A stretch of DNA of 64,000 nt from CAYFZR01 sp046760505 [NCBI: Candidatus Hydrothermarchaeota archaeon] (GTDB lineage Archaea > CAYFZR01), in assembly GCA_046760505.1 (NCBI GenBank), contig JBHIEG010000001.1:1-64000 (forward strand), written 5' to 3'. Made by a program: the position numbers and the translations under genes. The first letter of the stretch is position 1. Each line of letters opens with the position of its first letter. A model generated the notes under the pieces. It did not search any database. It saw only the letters and a program-made list of their open reading frames with translations, and was not told the origin of the DNA. This document shows, piece after piece, positions 33,685 to 41,158 of this stretch.

Positions 33685-34857
33685 ATGCTTGGGGTCGTTG
33701 ATGTTTCTTATTATAGTGAGGTTAAAGAATTAGAGAGTATTCGTCTCTTATACCAATATAATGCCAGTTTATGGGACAGATGGGCCAAGCATGTTAGAAA
33801 AGGAGGAAAAGTTGTTGGAACCTTAGCATGTCCTCCAACAGAATTACTGAATGCTTATGATGTATTTACCATAGTCTACAAGAGGCGTGAAGACCTGAAT
33901 AGAGCGATCATAAAGGGAGACTACGAATTGAAGAAGTGGATCAGTCACTTTGGCGTGGGAGAATGTATCTGTCGCAACATAAGTGGGGGAGCAGGATCTC
34001 CAATTCTTGGCGCTTCTCCTGGTTATAATCTTGTAGTTACAGATTTCGTTGAAAAAGTACCGGAATGGTACTATTTTTTAAAAAAAATTGGCAACGAATG
34101 GAATTTTGAATTTTTAGAAATTGAAAGAGGTCTGAGCAGGAGAGAGAGGGAAGAGATTATCTACGATAGGTTGCTCTATTTGAATGATTTGTTAATTCAA
34201 TTAACAGGTGAGAAGGTCTCCGAAGACAGGATAGTCGAGAGTTGCGAAATGACAAACGAGATTAGTTTAGTATTCCAAGAAATCGATACGCTTATAAGAA
34301 AATCTCATCCTCTGAGGAGTTTTGATGTCTACAACCTCAAGGTCATATGCACGGATTATGTTGGCGGCGAAGTTGATGCAATCTTGGACTTGTGCTATCG
34401 TTTGATAGAGGAACTGAAAACCAAGTTAAAAGAGGCAGAAAGAAGAGAGGCAAAAAGACTTCTTCTTGTAGGGGGATTCAGAAACGAATTTTTGGAGCCA
34501 ATAGAGCGTAATGGCGGTATTGTTACAGCGGCATGGCCATATCAACGGTTTACATCTCATAGAACCCCAATTAAAATAAGATCTGACGTATTCAGGTCAC
34601 TCGCCAGATGGATATCCAATCACTCTGGAATAGGAACACCTAGAGAAGACGCTTTGGATATGAAGGATATGATAAAAACCTACGAAATCGATGGAGTTAT
34701 ATACCACAAGCAGTGTCCCTTCGGGATTAAAGCGGTATACGAATCCTACAAGGATATAAGGGATTCAATAAAAATTCCATTCCTCACCATAAACCCTGAA
34801 GAGTGCAACGTTGAGAACAAAATTCGAGAATTTCTGCTTGCTCTACATGAAACCTGA
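33685..34857 (+). CDS. 2-hydroxyacyl-CoA dehydratase subunit D (HgdB/BcrC-like) family protein
   Basis: The 390-residue protein has GTLACPPTELLNAYDVF, the N-terminal Cys signature of the family. It then has ECICRNISGGAGSPILGASPGYNLVVTDFVEKVPEWYYFL, RLLLVGGFRNEFLEPIERNGG and the C-terminal VIYHKQCPFGIKAVYESYKDIRDSIKIPFLTI. HgdB-fold proteins bind a [4Fe-4S] cluster that receives high-energy electrons from an ASKHA activator. Here the neighbour is a corrinoid reductive activator, not a HgdC-type activator. ATG at 33685 follows GTGATA (33676-33681). TTATATTTTAG at 33615-33625 is a promoter candidate. It overlaps nothing but is 10 bp from the activator start. Confidence 0.8.
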   Translation: MLGVVDVSYYSEVKELESIRLLYQYNASLWDRWAKHVRKGGKVVGTLACPPTELLNAYDVFTIVYKRREDLNRAIIKGDYELKKWISHFGVGECICRNISGGAGSPILGASPGYNLVVTDFVEKVPEWYYFLKKIGNEWNFEFLEIERGLSRREREEIIYDRLLYLNDLLIQLTGEKVSEDRIVESCEMTNEISLVFQEIDTLIRKSHPLRSFDVYNLKVICTDYVGGEVDAILDLCYRLIEELKTKLKEAERREAKRLLLVGGFRNEFLEPIERNGGIVTAAWPYQRFTSHRTPIKIRSDVFRSLARWISNHSGIGTPREDALDMKDMIKTYEIDGVIYHKQCPFGIKAVYESYKDIRDSIKIPFLTINPEECNVENKIREFLLALHET

Positions 34858-34867
34858 AGGGCTCTTG

Positions 34868-36373
34868 ATGGAAAAAATCAAGGTCAAATTCATTGGAGAC
34901 TCCCTGAGAAATCCAGTATCTGTCAAGGTAAAACGAGGGACCTCAGTTCTAGATGCAGCAATCAAAGGAGGAGTAGAAATTGATGCTCCGTGTGGTGGAA
35001 AAAATAGGTGCGGAAAATGCATCGTTAAGGTAAACTCTCAGCGTGTTCTGGCTTGCTCCACCAAGATCTTTCATGATATCATTGTAGAAGTAGAGAGCCA
35101 AACTGCTAGAATTTTAAAAGATCTCGCTATATCGAATTTTGAGGTAAACCATTCTTTTCGCATTAAAAATTTGGATGGTTCATCTGTTTTGATGAGAGAT
35201 GGAGAGATATTGGGATATACCAACGATTTATACGGAGTTTCACTTGATATAGGAACTACAACTCTCTCGGGATATCTTGTAGACCTTAAAAATGGAGTTC
35301 TAATGGATAAAAAATCCATTACCAATCCTCAAGTATCCTTTGGTGCTGATGTGATATCAAGAATTTCCTACGCAATAAAAAACGGAAGGCATGAGCTCAC
35401 TAATTTTCTTCTAAAAGGTATCAATCAACTCATAAGAGAACTCTGCAAGAATGATGTTGACCCCAGTAGTATTTACTACTCTACCGTTGTGGGGAATTCA
35501 GTTATGCATCATTTTTTACTTGGTCTAGACACCAAGAATCTTGGTTTTTATCCGTACAAACCCCTCATTAAAAAAGGCACAGAAAAAAAAGCAAAGGACA
35601 TTGGAATAAGTATAAACCCCTCAGGATACGTATATTTCTTGCCCCTAGTCAACGGCCACGTGGGTAGCGATGCCCTGGGCATGATCATCGCTCTTGAGAT
35701 TCATAAATCAAATGAAACCTGTTTGGCGATAGATCTCGGAACCAATGGCGAGATCATTATAGGCAATAAGAAGAAAATACTCGCTTGTTCTTCCGCGGCA
35801 GGTCCTGCTTTCGAGGGCACCAATATTTCAAGCGGCATGAGGGCTACTGACGGTGCAATAGAACGTGTATGGAAAAATTTTGGATACAAAACCATAGGTA
35901 ATAAACCAGCAAGGGGAATATGCGGCTCTGGCTTAATAGATGCGATTGCTGAAATGCTAAAATCTGGCATAATAAATAGAAATGGAAAGTTGCTTAAGGA
36001 ATTCAGCATTGGAGGGATCAGAATAACCCAGAGAGATATAAGGGAATTCCAACTTGCAAAGGCAGCTATTAGAACAGGAATAGACATCCTTGTAAACATG
36101 CTTGAACCTCCAAAAAAAATTTACATTTCCGGGGCTTTTGGTAACTATATAGATAGAGAAAACGCAATTTACTTGGGCTTGCTCCCTCAATCCAAGCATA
36201 TATTCTATGCAGGAAATGCAGCTGGTCTTGGGGCGATTAAATCTATGTTGTCCGATTCGATAAAAAAAGAGGCTGAAGAAATTGCGGAAAAAATTGAATA
36301 CATAGAGTTATCTACTCAACCGGAGTTTGAATCGATATTCATGAAGAACATAAGGTTCGGAGAATATGCTTAG
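34868..36373 (+). CDS. Reductive activator of corrinoid proteins (RACE/RamA-type, ASKHA with N-terminal [2Fe-2S])
   Basis: The 501-residue protein has a plant-type [2Fe-2S] domain at residues ~1-85, with PCGGKNRCGKC (near 40-50) and a distal Cys in VLACST. The ASKHA/DUF4445 activator domain follows: GVSLDIGTTTLSGYLVDL, GNSVMHHFLLGL, CLAIDLGTNGEIIIG, CSSAAGPAFEGTNISSGMRA, GICGSGLIDAIAEML and ISGAFGNYIDRENA. Known role: ATP-driven reduction of Co(II) to Co(I) in corrinoid proteins. N-terminal [2Fe-2S] is typical of bacterial RACE proteins; methanogen RamA instead has C-terminal [4Fe-4S] clusters. ATG at 34868 gives a start 10 bp after the HgdB-like stop; ATG at 34847 would overlap it. It overlaps the corrinoid gene by 8 bp. 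Confidence 0.92.
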   Translation: MEKIKVKFIGDSLRNPVSVKVKRGTSVLDAAIKGGVEIDAPCGGKNRCGKCIVKVNSQRVLACSTKIFHDIIVEVESQTARILKDLAISNFEVNHSFRIKNLDGSSVLMRDGEILGYTNDLYGVSLDIGTTTLSGYLVDLKNGVLMDKKSITNPQVSFGADVISRISYAIKNGRHELTNFLLKGINQLIRELCKNDVDPSSIYYSTVVGNSVMHHFLLGLDTKNLGFYPYKPLIKKGTEKKAKDIGISINPSGYVYFLPLVNGHVGSDALGMIIALEIHKSNETCLAIDLGTNGEIIIGNKKKILACSSAAGPAFEGTNISSGMRATDGAIERVWKNFGYKTIGNKPARGICGSGLIDAIAEMLKSGIINRNGKLLKEFSIGGIRITQRDIREFQLAKAAIRTGIDILVNMLEPPKKIYISGAFGNYIDRENAIYLGLLPQSKHIFYAGNAAGLGAIKSMLSDSIKKEAEEIAEKIEYIELSTQPEFESIFMKNIRFGEYA

Positions 36374-36980
36374 GGAGGCAATTGTAGAAGGGAAAATCAA
36401 TGAGATAGAGGAAATAATAAGAGATCTTTTAAAAAGTGAGAATCCAAACTCAATACTAAAAGAAATGATCAAAGCGATGGAAATAGTAGGAGATTTGTTT
36501 GAAAAAAAAGAGTATTACGTTCCAGAAGTCCTTCTTTCTGCCCATACAATGCAGAAAGGTCTAAACATCTTAAAACCCCATTTAGTTGTAGAAGAAGTTA
36601 ATGTCCCGGGAAAGGTGCTCATAGGATCTGTCGAGGGAGACGTCCATGATATAGGAAAAAATCTTGTAGCGATGTTTTTAGAGGGATCAGGCTTTGAAGT
36701 CCATGATTTAGGTAGGGATGTGCCCATATCGAAGTTCATCGAGAAAACAAAGGAAATTGAGCCTGATATTTTGGCCCTTTCAGCCCTCATGACAACCACA
36801 ATGGAAAAGATGAGGGAGACAATAGAGAGACTCAGAAAAGAGGGATTGAGAGAAAAGGTTAAGGTAATAGTGGGTGGAGCATCTGTTACAGAAGAGTTCG
36901 CTAAAGAAATAGGGGCTGATGGATATGCTGAAGATGCAGTCAAGGCAGTTAGCCTTTGCGAGAAGTTAATGAAAGGTTGA
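36366..36980 (+). CDS. Corrinoid (cobalamin-binding) methyltransferase protein, MtaC/MtbC/MttC type
   Basis: The 204-residue protein has a helical B12-binding cap (residues ~1-85, with YYVPEVLLSAHTMQKGLNIL). The Rossmann-like cobalamin domain begins GSVEGDVHDIGKNLVAMFLEG; DVHDIG near 93-98 supplies the lower-axial His. LSALMTTTMEKMRETIE and VIVGGASVTEEFAKEIGADGYAEDA are canonical. It shuttles methyl groups between a donor-specific methyltransferase and the UroD-type methyltransferases encoded nearby. Overlap with the activator gene by 8 bp implies co-translation. Confidence 0.95.
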   Translation: MLREAIVEGKINEIEEIIRDLLKSENPNSILKEMIKAMEIVGDLFEKKEYYVPEVLLSAHTMQKGLNILKPHLVVEEVNVPGKVLIGSVEGDVHDIGKNLVAMFLEGSGFEVHDLGRDVPISKFIEKTKEIEPDILALSALMTTTMEKMRETIERLRKEGLREKVKVIVGGASVTEEFAKEIGADGYAEDAVKAVSLCEKLMKG

Positions 36981-36991
36981 ATTTTTAAGTA

Positions 36992-37966
36992 TCACCCAGA
37001 AGAGTCAGCGAGCCTTCCAGCCTCTACGAAGATTTTGAGTCTTTCTGGAGGAGTATCCATCCTTATATGAGACCCTGTGCTCAGAATAAACCCTTTTTTA
37101 CCGATTTTGTGGACTAGATCCGATACCTCATTTACAATACCGTTTTTTTCCTGTCTAATTAATCTTTCAGGGCTATAATTTCCCATTATCGGTCTTTTTT
37201 TTATCTTTGAAATATCGGTATGCTCAGAAAAACTGGGTACTGACCTTAGAGATAAGAATTCTCTCATTATCGGGCTAGGGTCTCCACAAATGTGCAATAT
37301 CGCGTCTCCCTTAATTTTCTTTAGGATTTTTTTTTGAAAAGGATAGGAATACCTCTTATATACCTGAGAAGAGATGATATCGGGATTCGATGCTGAGTCT
37401 AAAATGAATATAGCGTCTGCGTAGTCTAATTGGACGTTAGCACAGTTTGATACAAATTCAGCAGATATTTTCAACCACTCTTTTACCATATCTGGCTCTG
37501 AGAGTATTTTTATCAAAAAATCCTCCAGTTCAAACATCCATGTCGCGCAGAATGTAAATGGTCCCAGTACTGTGCCGCATATAAACCCTGAGGTTCTTTT
37601 CCTTAAATCTTCTAGCACTTTGTTTCTTAAATCATAAAATTCAAAACTAGAGTTATGTTTAGAGACCCACGGATACCCTTTCTTTGGTACGGTTATTTGA
37701 ATTCCCAATTCAGTTTCAAATATCATATTGTCTCCAGCTATTTTTCCTTCAAAAGCAAACTCGTAGAACCAGTCTTTCCATAGCCAGTCGTAGCCGAAGT
37801 AATTTTTGGATTCGATCAAAATGTCCGCGTATACTTTAGGGTTGTTTAGGACTTTTCTTAGATCAATTCCCATTGCTGAAGCCAGATAACCAACATCCAC
37901 CAATGGCGCTACCGGTAACTTTTCGTTCCTGTTATTTATAGCATCCTTCAGACTCATGCTTTTCAA
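36992..37966 (-). CDS. UroD/MtaA-family methyltransferase (copy B), altered zinc site
   Basis: The protein has LPVAPLVDVGYLASAMG, YFGYDWLWKDW, CGTVLGPFTFCATWMFELEDFLI, FILDSASNPDIIS and ILHICGDPSPIMREF, which retain the His-x-Cys pair. STGSHIRMDTPPE aligns with SSSCVVPAETP of copy A, so the third zinc ligand Cys is replaced by Ser (a His follows). It starts at TTG 37966 with AGAGG upstream, or ATG 37957, and lacks ~15 N-terminal residues seen in copy A. The longer ORF to 38209 is rejected because its hydrophobic N terminus overlaps the divergent TPR gene. Its zinc chemistry or acceptor thiol may differ from copy A. Confidence 0.78.
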   Translation of the reverse strand: MKSMSLKDAINNRNEKLPVAPLVDVGYLASAMGIDLRKVLNNPKVYADILIESKNYFGYDWLWKDWFYEFAFEGKIAGDNMIFETELGIQITVPKKGYPWVSKHNSSFEFYDLRNKVLEDLRKRTSGFICGTVLGPFTFCATWMFELEDFLIKILSEPDMVKEWLKISAEFVSNCANVQLDYADAIFILDSASNPDIISSQVYKRYSYPFQKKILKKIKGDAILHICGDPSPIMREFLSLRSVPSFSEHTDISKIKKRPIMGNYSPERLIRQEKNGIVNEVSDLVHKIGKKGFILSTGSHIRMDTPPERLKIFVEAGRLADSSG

Positions 37967-38116
37967 TGATATGCCTCTTTTTATTTTTTGGTTTATTATA
38001 TTTACTGAAGGGAAGTTTTTTATAATCTTAGATGAAAACCCTTCGTGCCCCTTAAAAAAGAAAGATATGTGGAGCACGAAAAACAAAATAAGTAAAAACA
38101 CACAAGTATAAGTAGA

Positions 38117-38506
38117 ATGGAGAATAAGATAAAAAGCAATGAGACAAGAAGTAATAAAACAGACGAAAGCGATATGAAGAAGAATATGATAAATAAAGAT
38201 AGAATACAAGACCGAACAGCTATTGAATGGTATGAAATAGGATCTTCACTCTACAACTCCGGTAAATATGAGGAGGCGATAATCTGTTTTGATATTGCAC
38301 TTAAAATAAATCCTGAACACTATCCTTCTTTAAACGGTAAGGGAAAGGCCTTGGTTCAACTTGGAAAATTCAGAGAATCACTGGTTTTTTTCGGTAAAGC
38401 GCTTGAAATCTTTCCCGAACTCGAAGATGCAAAGCTATATAAAAAACTAGCCTTGAAAGAACTGTACAAAATCTACCAAAAAGGCTCTTGCAGGTCTGTA
38501 GAATGA
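38117..38506 (+). CDS. TPR-repeat protein, 129 aa
   Basis: After a Lys/Asn-rich N terminus (residues 1-35) come TPR units: YEIGSSLYNSGKYEEAIICFDIALKINPEH and LVQLGKFRESLVFFGKALEIFPEL. It ends LALKELYKIYQKGSCRSVE, matching the tail of the TPR protein at 22742-23065. It is a probable adaptor. No Shine-Dalgarno site precedes the ATG at 38117; in-frame ATGs at 38174 and 38186 are alternatives. It is divergent from UroD copy B. Confidence 0.7.
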   Translation: MENKIKSNETRSNKTDESDMKKNMINKDRIQDRTAIEWYEIGSSLYNSGKYEEAIICFDIALKINPEHYPSLNGKGKALVQLGKFRESLVFFGKALEIFPELEDAKLYKKLALKELYKIYQKGSCRSVE

Positions 38507-38670
38507 GATGGATTGATTGGGAGAATTAATTTCTCCAATTAAAGAGTTATGTTGAGTAAAATGAGTTCTCACCACCCCTTACAGAATTAAGTTAGTTTAT
38601 CAAAACCGTTATATATTTACTTGCAAAAATATACAAATCTCAAAAAATAGCCTATGGGAGGGTTCACTGA

Positions 38671-39213
38671 TTGGACTATGTAATAGATAAAAGAACCGGT
38701 AAACCCATTGAAGTAAAGGTCAAATGGGCATCGTGGGAAGATAAGAGGTATTTAATCAACAGTGAGAGATGGAAAAAATCTGTTTTTGGCGGATGGCGAG
38801 GTATAGTGAATGACGGATACAACATTCGCGTATTAACTCACAAAGAGACCGGCGAAGTTCTAGGAGCTTACGCCTTTTCGATCCACAAGGAAAAAGGCTA
38901 TCTGTTCATAGACTACATCGAATCGATCGTTAAAGATGAAATAAAGTACATAGGTACAACACTGATGAAAGACGCCGTAAAACAAGCATTTCAATGCGGT
39001 TTTAAAGGTCGTGTGAGACTTATATCAAGGTGGACGAAAGAAGAGACTCAGGCTCCAGAGAAGTTTTTCCTGAAGATCGGAATGGAAAAAGAAGTGGGAA
39101 ATATACACTGCCTTGATGCAAACATACATTACTGGAACTTTTCTTTTGATGAAGAAAGTGCAAAAAAGTTTTTAGAAAAATGCGATGAGCTTCTATCGAA
39201 TAAAAATAATTAG
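38671..39213 (+). CDS. GNAT-like N-acetyltransferase
   Basis: The 180-residue protein has strands and helices in GNAT order: YNIRVLTHKETGEVLGAYAF, KGYLFIDYIESIVKDEIKYI, GTTLMKDAVKQAFQCGFKG, RVRLISRWTKEETQAPEKFF and LKIGMEKEV. The acetyl-CoA loop (normally QxxGxG/A) is degenerate here (IKYIGTTLM), so the assignment is moderate. TTG start follows GGGAGGG. TTATATATTTAC at 38611-38622 is a good TATA box, giving a ~30-nt leader. Acts in the cytoplasm; substrate unknown. Confidence 0.55.
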   Translation: MDYVIDKRTGKPIEVKVKWASWEDKRYLINSERWKKSVFGGWRGIVNDGYNIRVLTHKETGEVLGAYAFSIHKEKGYLFIDYIESIVKDEIKYIGTTLMKDAVKQAFQCGFKGRVRLISRWTKEETQAPEKFFLKIGMEKEVGNIHCLDANIHYWNFSFDEESAKKFLEKCDELLSNKNN

Positions 39214-39232
39214 CACATATACCCTTAAACCA

Positions 39233-40192
39233 TCATCTTTTTAATTTCTGAAAAATCTTTTGAACTCTTTCTATCAAATCCTCTCTTATTTCTTTTTTCT
39301 CAATTTTTCCAGGATCTTCTTCTTGTTTGTACTCAATTTCTGCTAGTTCACAAATAACACCATAGATTGCTTGCTCCGCAACCTTAATAACCGATCCACC
39401 ACTCAGAATATAAAGTAATTTACCGTTACATACACTTTTAGCGTTTAATTTCAAGATCCTTGTGAATTTAGGATAAAATTCCCAACTCAACTTAAATGAG
39501 CCGTAATCGAGGTAATGGGAATCGTGTCCGAAAATAACCATTATCATCTCAGGATTAAACTTTTTTGTGAGTACAGGCACGATGGAATCTACCACGTAAA
39601 GGAATTCATTGTCCACTATATCTCGAGGTAGGGGAAAATCTATATTTTTGTTATGTAAATCAACCCTTTCCTCTGTTCCTCCATGAAAATTCAGGTGAAA
39701 AACCTCTTTATCCTGTTCAAAAAAATCCCTAGTTCCGTCACCAAAATGGGGATCGATGTCAACTATGAAGAATTTATTAACTCCATAATTTTTTCTTAGA
39801 TATTCAACCAATATTGCTACGTCATTGAAAAAACAAAAGCCCCAGGCACTCTCTTTACTTGCATGGTGTCCTGCTGTGCCGACGTATGCGAAGGCATTTT
39901 CAAATTCTCCTCTAATCAGAGATTCTCCACACACCAAGACGCTACCAGCGGATAGCAAGGCGATGTCGAAGTAATCTGTAGCCATTACGCTTGAGATGTG
40001 CTTTCCACTATGAACTTTCTTCAAGAGATCAAGAGAGACAGGTGAGGGTTTTCTAACATGAATATTATTTTTATCAGTAAGTGATTTAGCCTTTAAGTAA
40101 TCAAACGAGGGATTCACTCTATATTTGGTTGTCCAGTATCCGTGTTTTCCAAAATCTTCATGGTACGATATCAAGGTCTTTTTAATCGCCAT
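39233..40192 (-). CDS. Histone deacetylase/AcuC-fold protein
   Basis: The 319-residue protein has GHHASKESAWGFCFFNDVAI (catalytic His pair), VDIDPHFGDGTRDFF (metal Asp and His; the usual HH is HF) and GHDSHYLDYGSFKLSW (metal Asp). The usual catalytic-Tyr motif EGGY is LSGGSV, so the transition-state Tyr seems replaced by Ser. Arginase/deacetylase-fold enzymes remove acyl groups from lysines or polyamines; here activity may be altered. The ATG is preceded by TTTAT with no Shine-Dalgarno site. It lies downstream of, and on the same strand as, the MoxR-VWA-GXGXG operon, 83 bp from it. Confidence 0.85.
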   Translation of the reverse strand: MAIKKTLISYHEDFGKHGYWTTKYRVNPSFDYLKAKSLTDKNNIHVRKPSPVSLDLLKKVHSGKHISSVMATDYFDIALLSAGSVLVCGESLIRGEFENAFAYVGTAGHHASKESAWGFCFFNDVAILVEYLRKNYGVNKFFIVDIDPHFGDGTRDFFEQDKEVFHLNFHGGTEERVDLHNKNIDFPLPRDIVDNEFLYVVDSIVPVLTKKFNPEMIMVIFGHDSHYLDYGSFKLSWEFYPKFTRILKLNAKSVCNGKLLYILSGGSVIKVAEQAIYGVICELAEIEYKQEEDPGKIEKKEIREDLIERVQKIFQKLKR

Positions 40193-40275
40193 ATAAACGG
40201 GCCTTGATAGTTTTCTAAAAGAAATGTGAGTAGTTTTAATCTTGCCCTCCTCTCCAAGCTTAGTTATTTAAAATT

Positions 40276-41157
40276 TCATGTTCTGAAAGGTATCATGTCA
40301 AACCTAACCGGTATGCCTATTTTTTGCTCGATCAACCTGCCTTTGTGGTATATTTTTCCTCCCTTTCTTCTTTCAGTTACGGAAGTATATTCTCCATCTA
40401 AGTGGATTTCTCCTCCGATCATAAAAAGTCCAACGTGTTCTCCTGCCCTGCCCTTTATTCTGATTGAGCCTTTTGTCATCCAGTTCCCCACCATGTCTTG
40501 AGTATCTCCATGGATGATGATTTCCCCTCCAAGCATATTGTATCCAAGCATGTATCCTGTGTTTCCTTTTATCTCCATTTTACCGCCCCACATGTAGTGA
40601 CCTGCCTTATGACCTGCATCTCCATGAATTATTATCTCTCCCCCGTACATGTCTGATCCGGCTTTCTCTCCTGCATTTCCCTTAATCTCTATCCGTCCTG
40701 ACCTCATCATGTGCCCGAGACGATCTCCAACATTTCCTTCAATTATTATTCTTCCTCCTTGGAGAAATACGCCAACATAATCGAGGGGATCTCTTAGCTT
40801 CCTTAAATCAAGGCACATATCTTCTTCTCTCCTGACATTAATTAAGGCGGAGAGAAAAACCCCTGCTTTGGATTTAAAATCCTCTATATCTGTGTAAAGA
40901 TCTTGAAGTTTCCACAAGTCCTTGGAGAATTCCTCTACTGTCTTTATGCTATAATTTAAGTTTTTTAGGCTATTGTATGCGATTTTATAATCGTTCTGGA
41001 TGATTGTTGATTTCTTTTCCATGAAGGAACCAAATAACTCCCTAATGGTTTCCATTTCAAGAACTTTCTCGCTCTTCTCTACCTTACTTTCTTTCTTGAT
41101 TTCAACTTCGCTTGAGATTTCTGAATATGTCTTCCCGAATAATCTCTTCCTTAACAT
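40276..41157 (-). CDS. GXGXG-motif beta-helix protein
   Basis: Residues ~1-120 are charged and helical. Residues ~125-275 form about six to seven 19-residue beta-helix turns: GRIIIEGNVGDRLGHMMRS, GRIEIKGNAGEKAGSDMYG, GEIIIHGDAGHKAGHYMWG and so on. This is the GXGXG fold of glutamate synthase alpha C-terminal domains and formylmethanofuran dehydrogenase subunit C. Here it stands alone with a helical domain, so it is probably structural rather than FwdC. It starts one base after the HExxH/VWA gene and is co-transcribed with it. Confidence 0.8.
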   Translation of the reverse strand: MLRKRLFGKTYSEISSEVEIKKESKVEKSEKVLEMETIRELFGSFMEKKSTIIQNDYKIAYNSLKNLNYSIKTVEEFSKDLWKLQDLYTDIEDFKSKAGVFLSALINVRREEDMCLDLRKLRDPLDYVGVFLQGGRIIIEGNVGDRLGHMMRSGRIEIKGNAGEKAGSDMYGGEIIIHGDAGHKAGHYMWGGKMEIKGNTGYMLGYNMLGGEIIIHGDTQDMVGNWMTKGSIRIKGRAGEHVGLFMIGGEIHLDGEYTSVTERRKGGKIYHKGRLIEQKIGIPVRFDMIPFRT

Positions 41158-41158
41158 A

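Noticed and set aside
36992-38209. Longer version of UroD copy B with a hydrophobic ~80-residue N terminus
   Set aside because: The extension has no counterpart in copy A, overlaps the TPR gene start on the other strand, and a better start (TTG/ATG at 37966/37957) precedes the conserved region.
31434-38209. Pyrrolysine-containing methylamine methyltransferase split by an in-frame TAG
   Set aside because: No MtmB/MtbB/MttB-like sequence was recognised on either side of any stop in this cluster.
40276-41157. Formylmethanofuran dehydrogenase subunit C
   Set aside because: Only the GXGXG fold is shared; an extra helical N terminus and MoxR-VWA operon context do not fit FwdC, and no other fwd genes adjoin.
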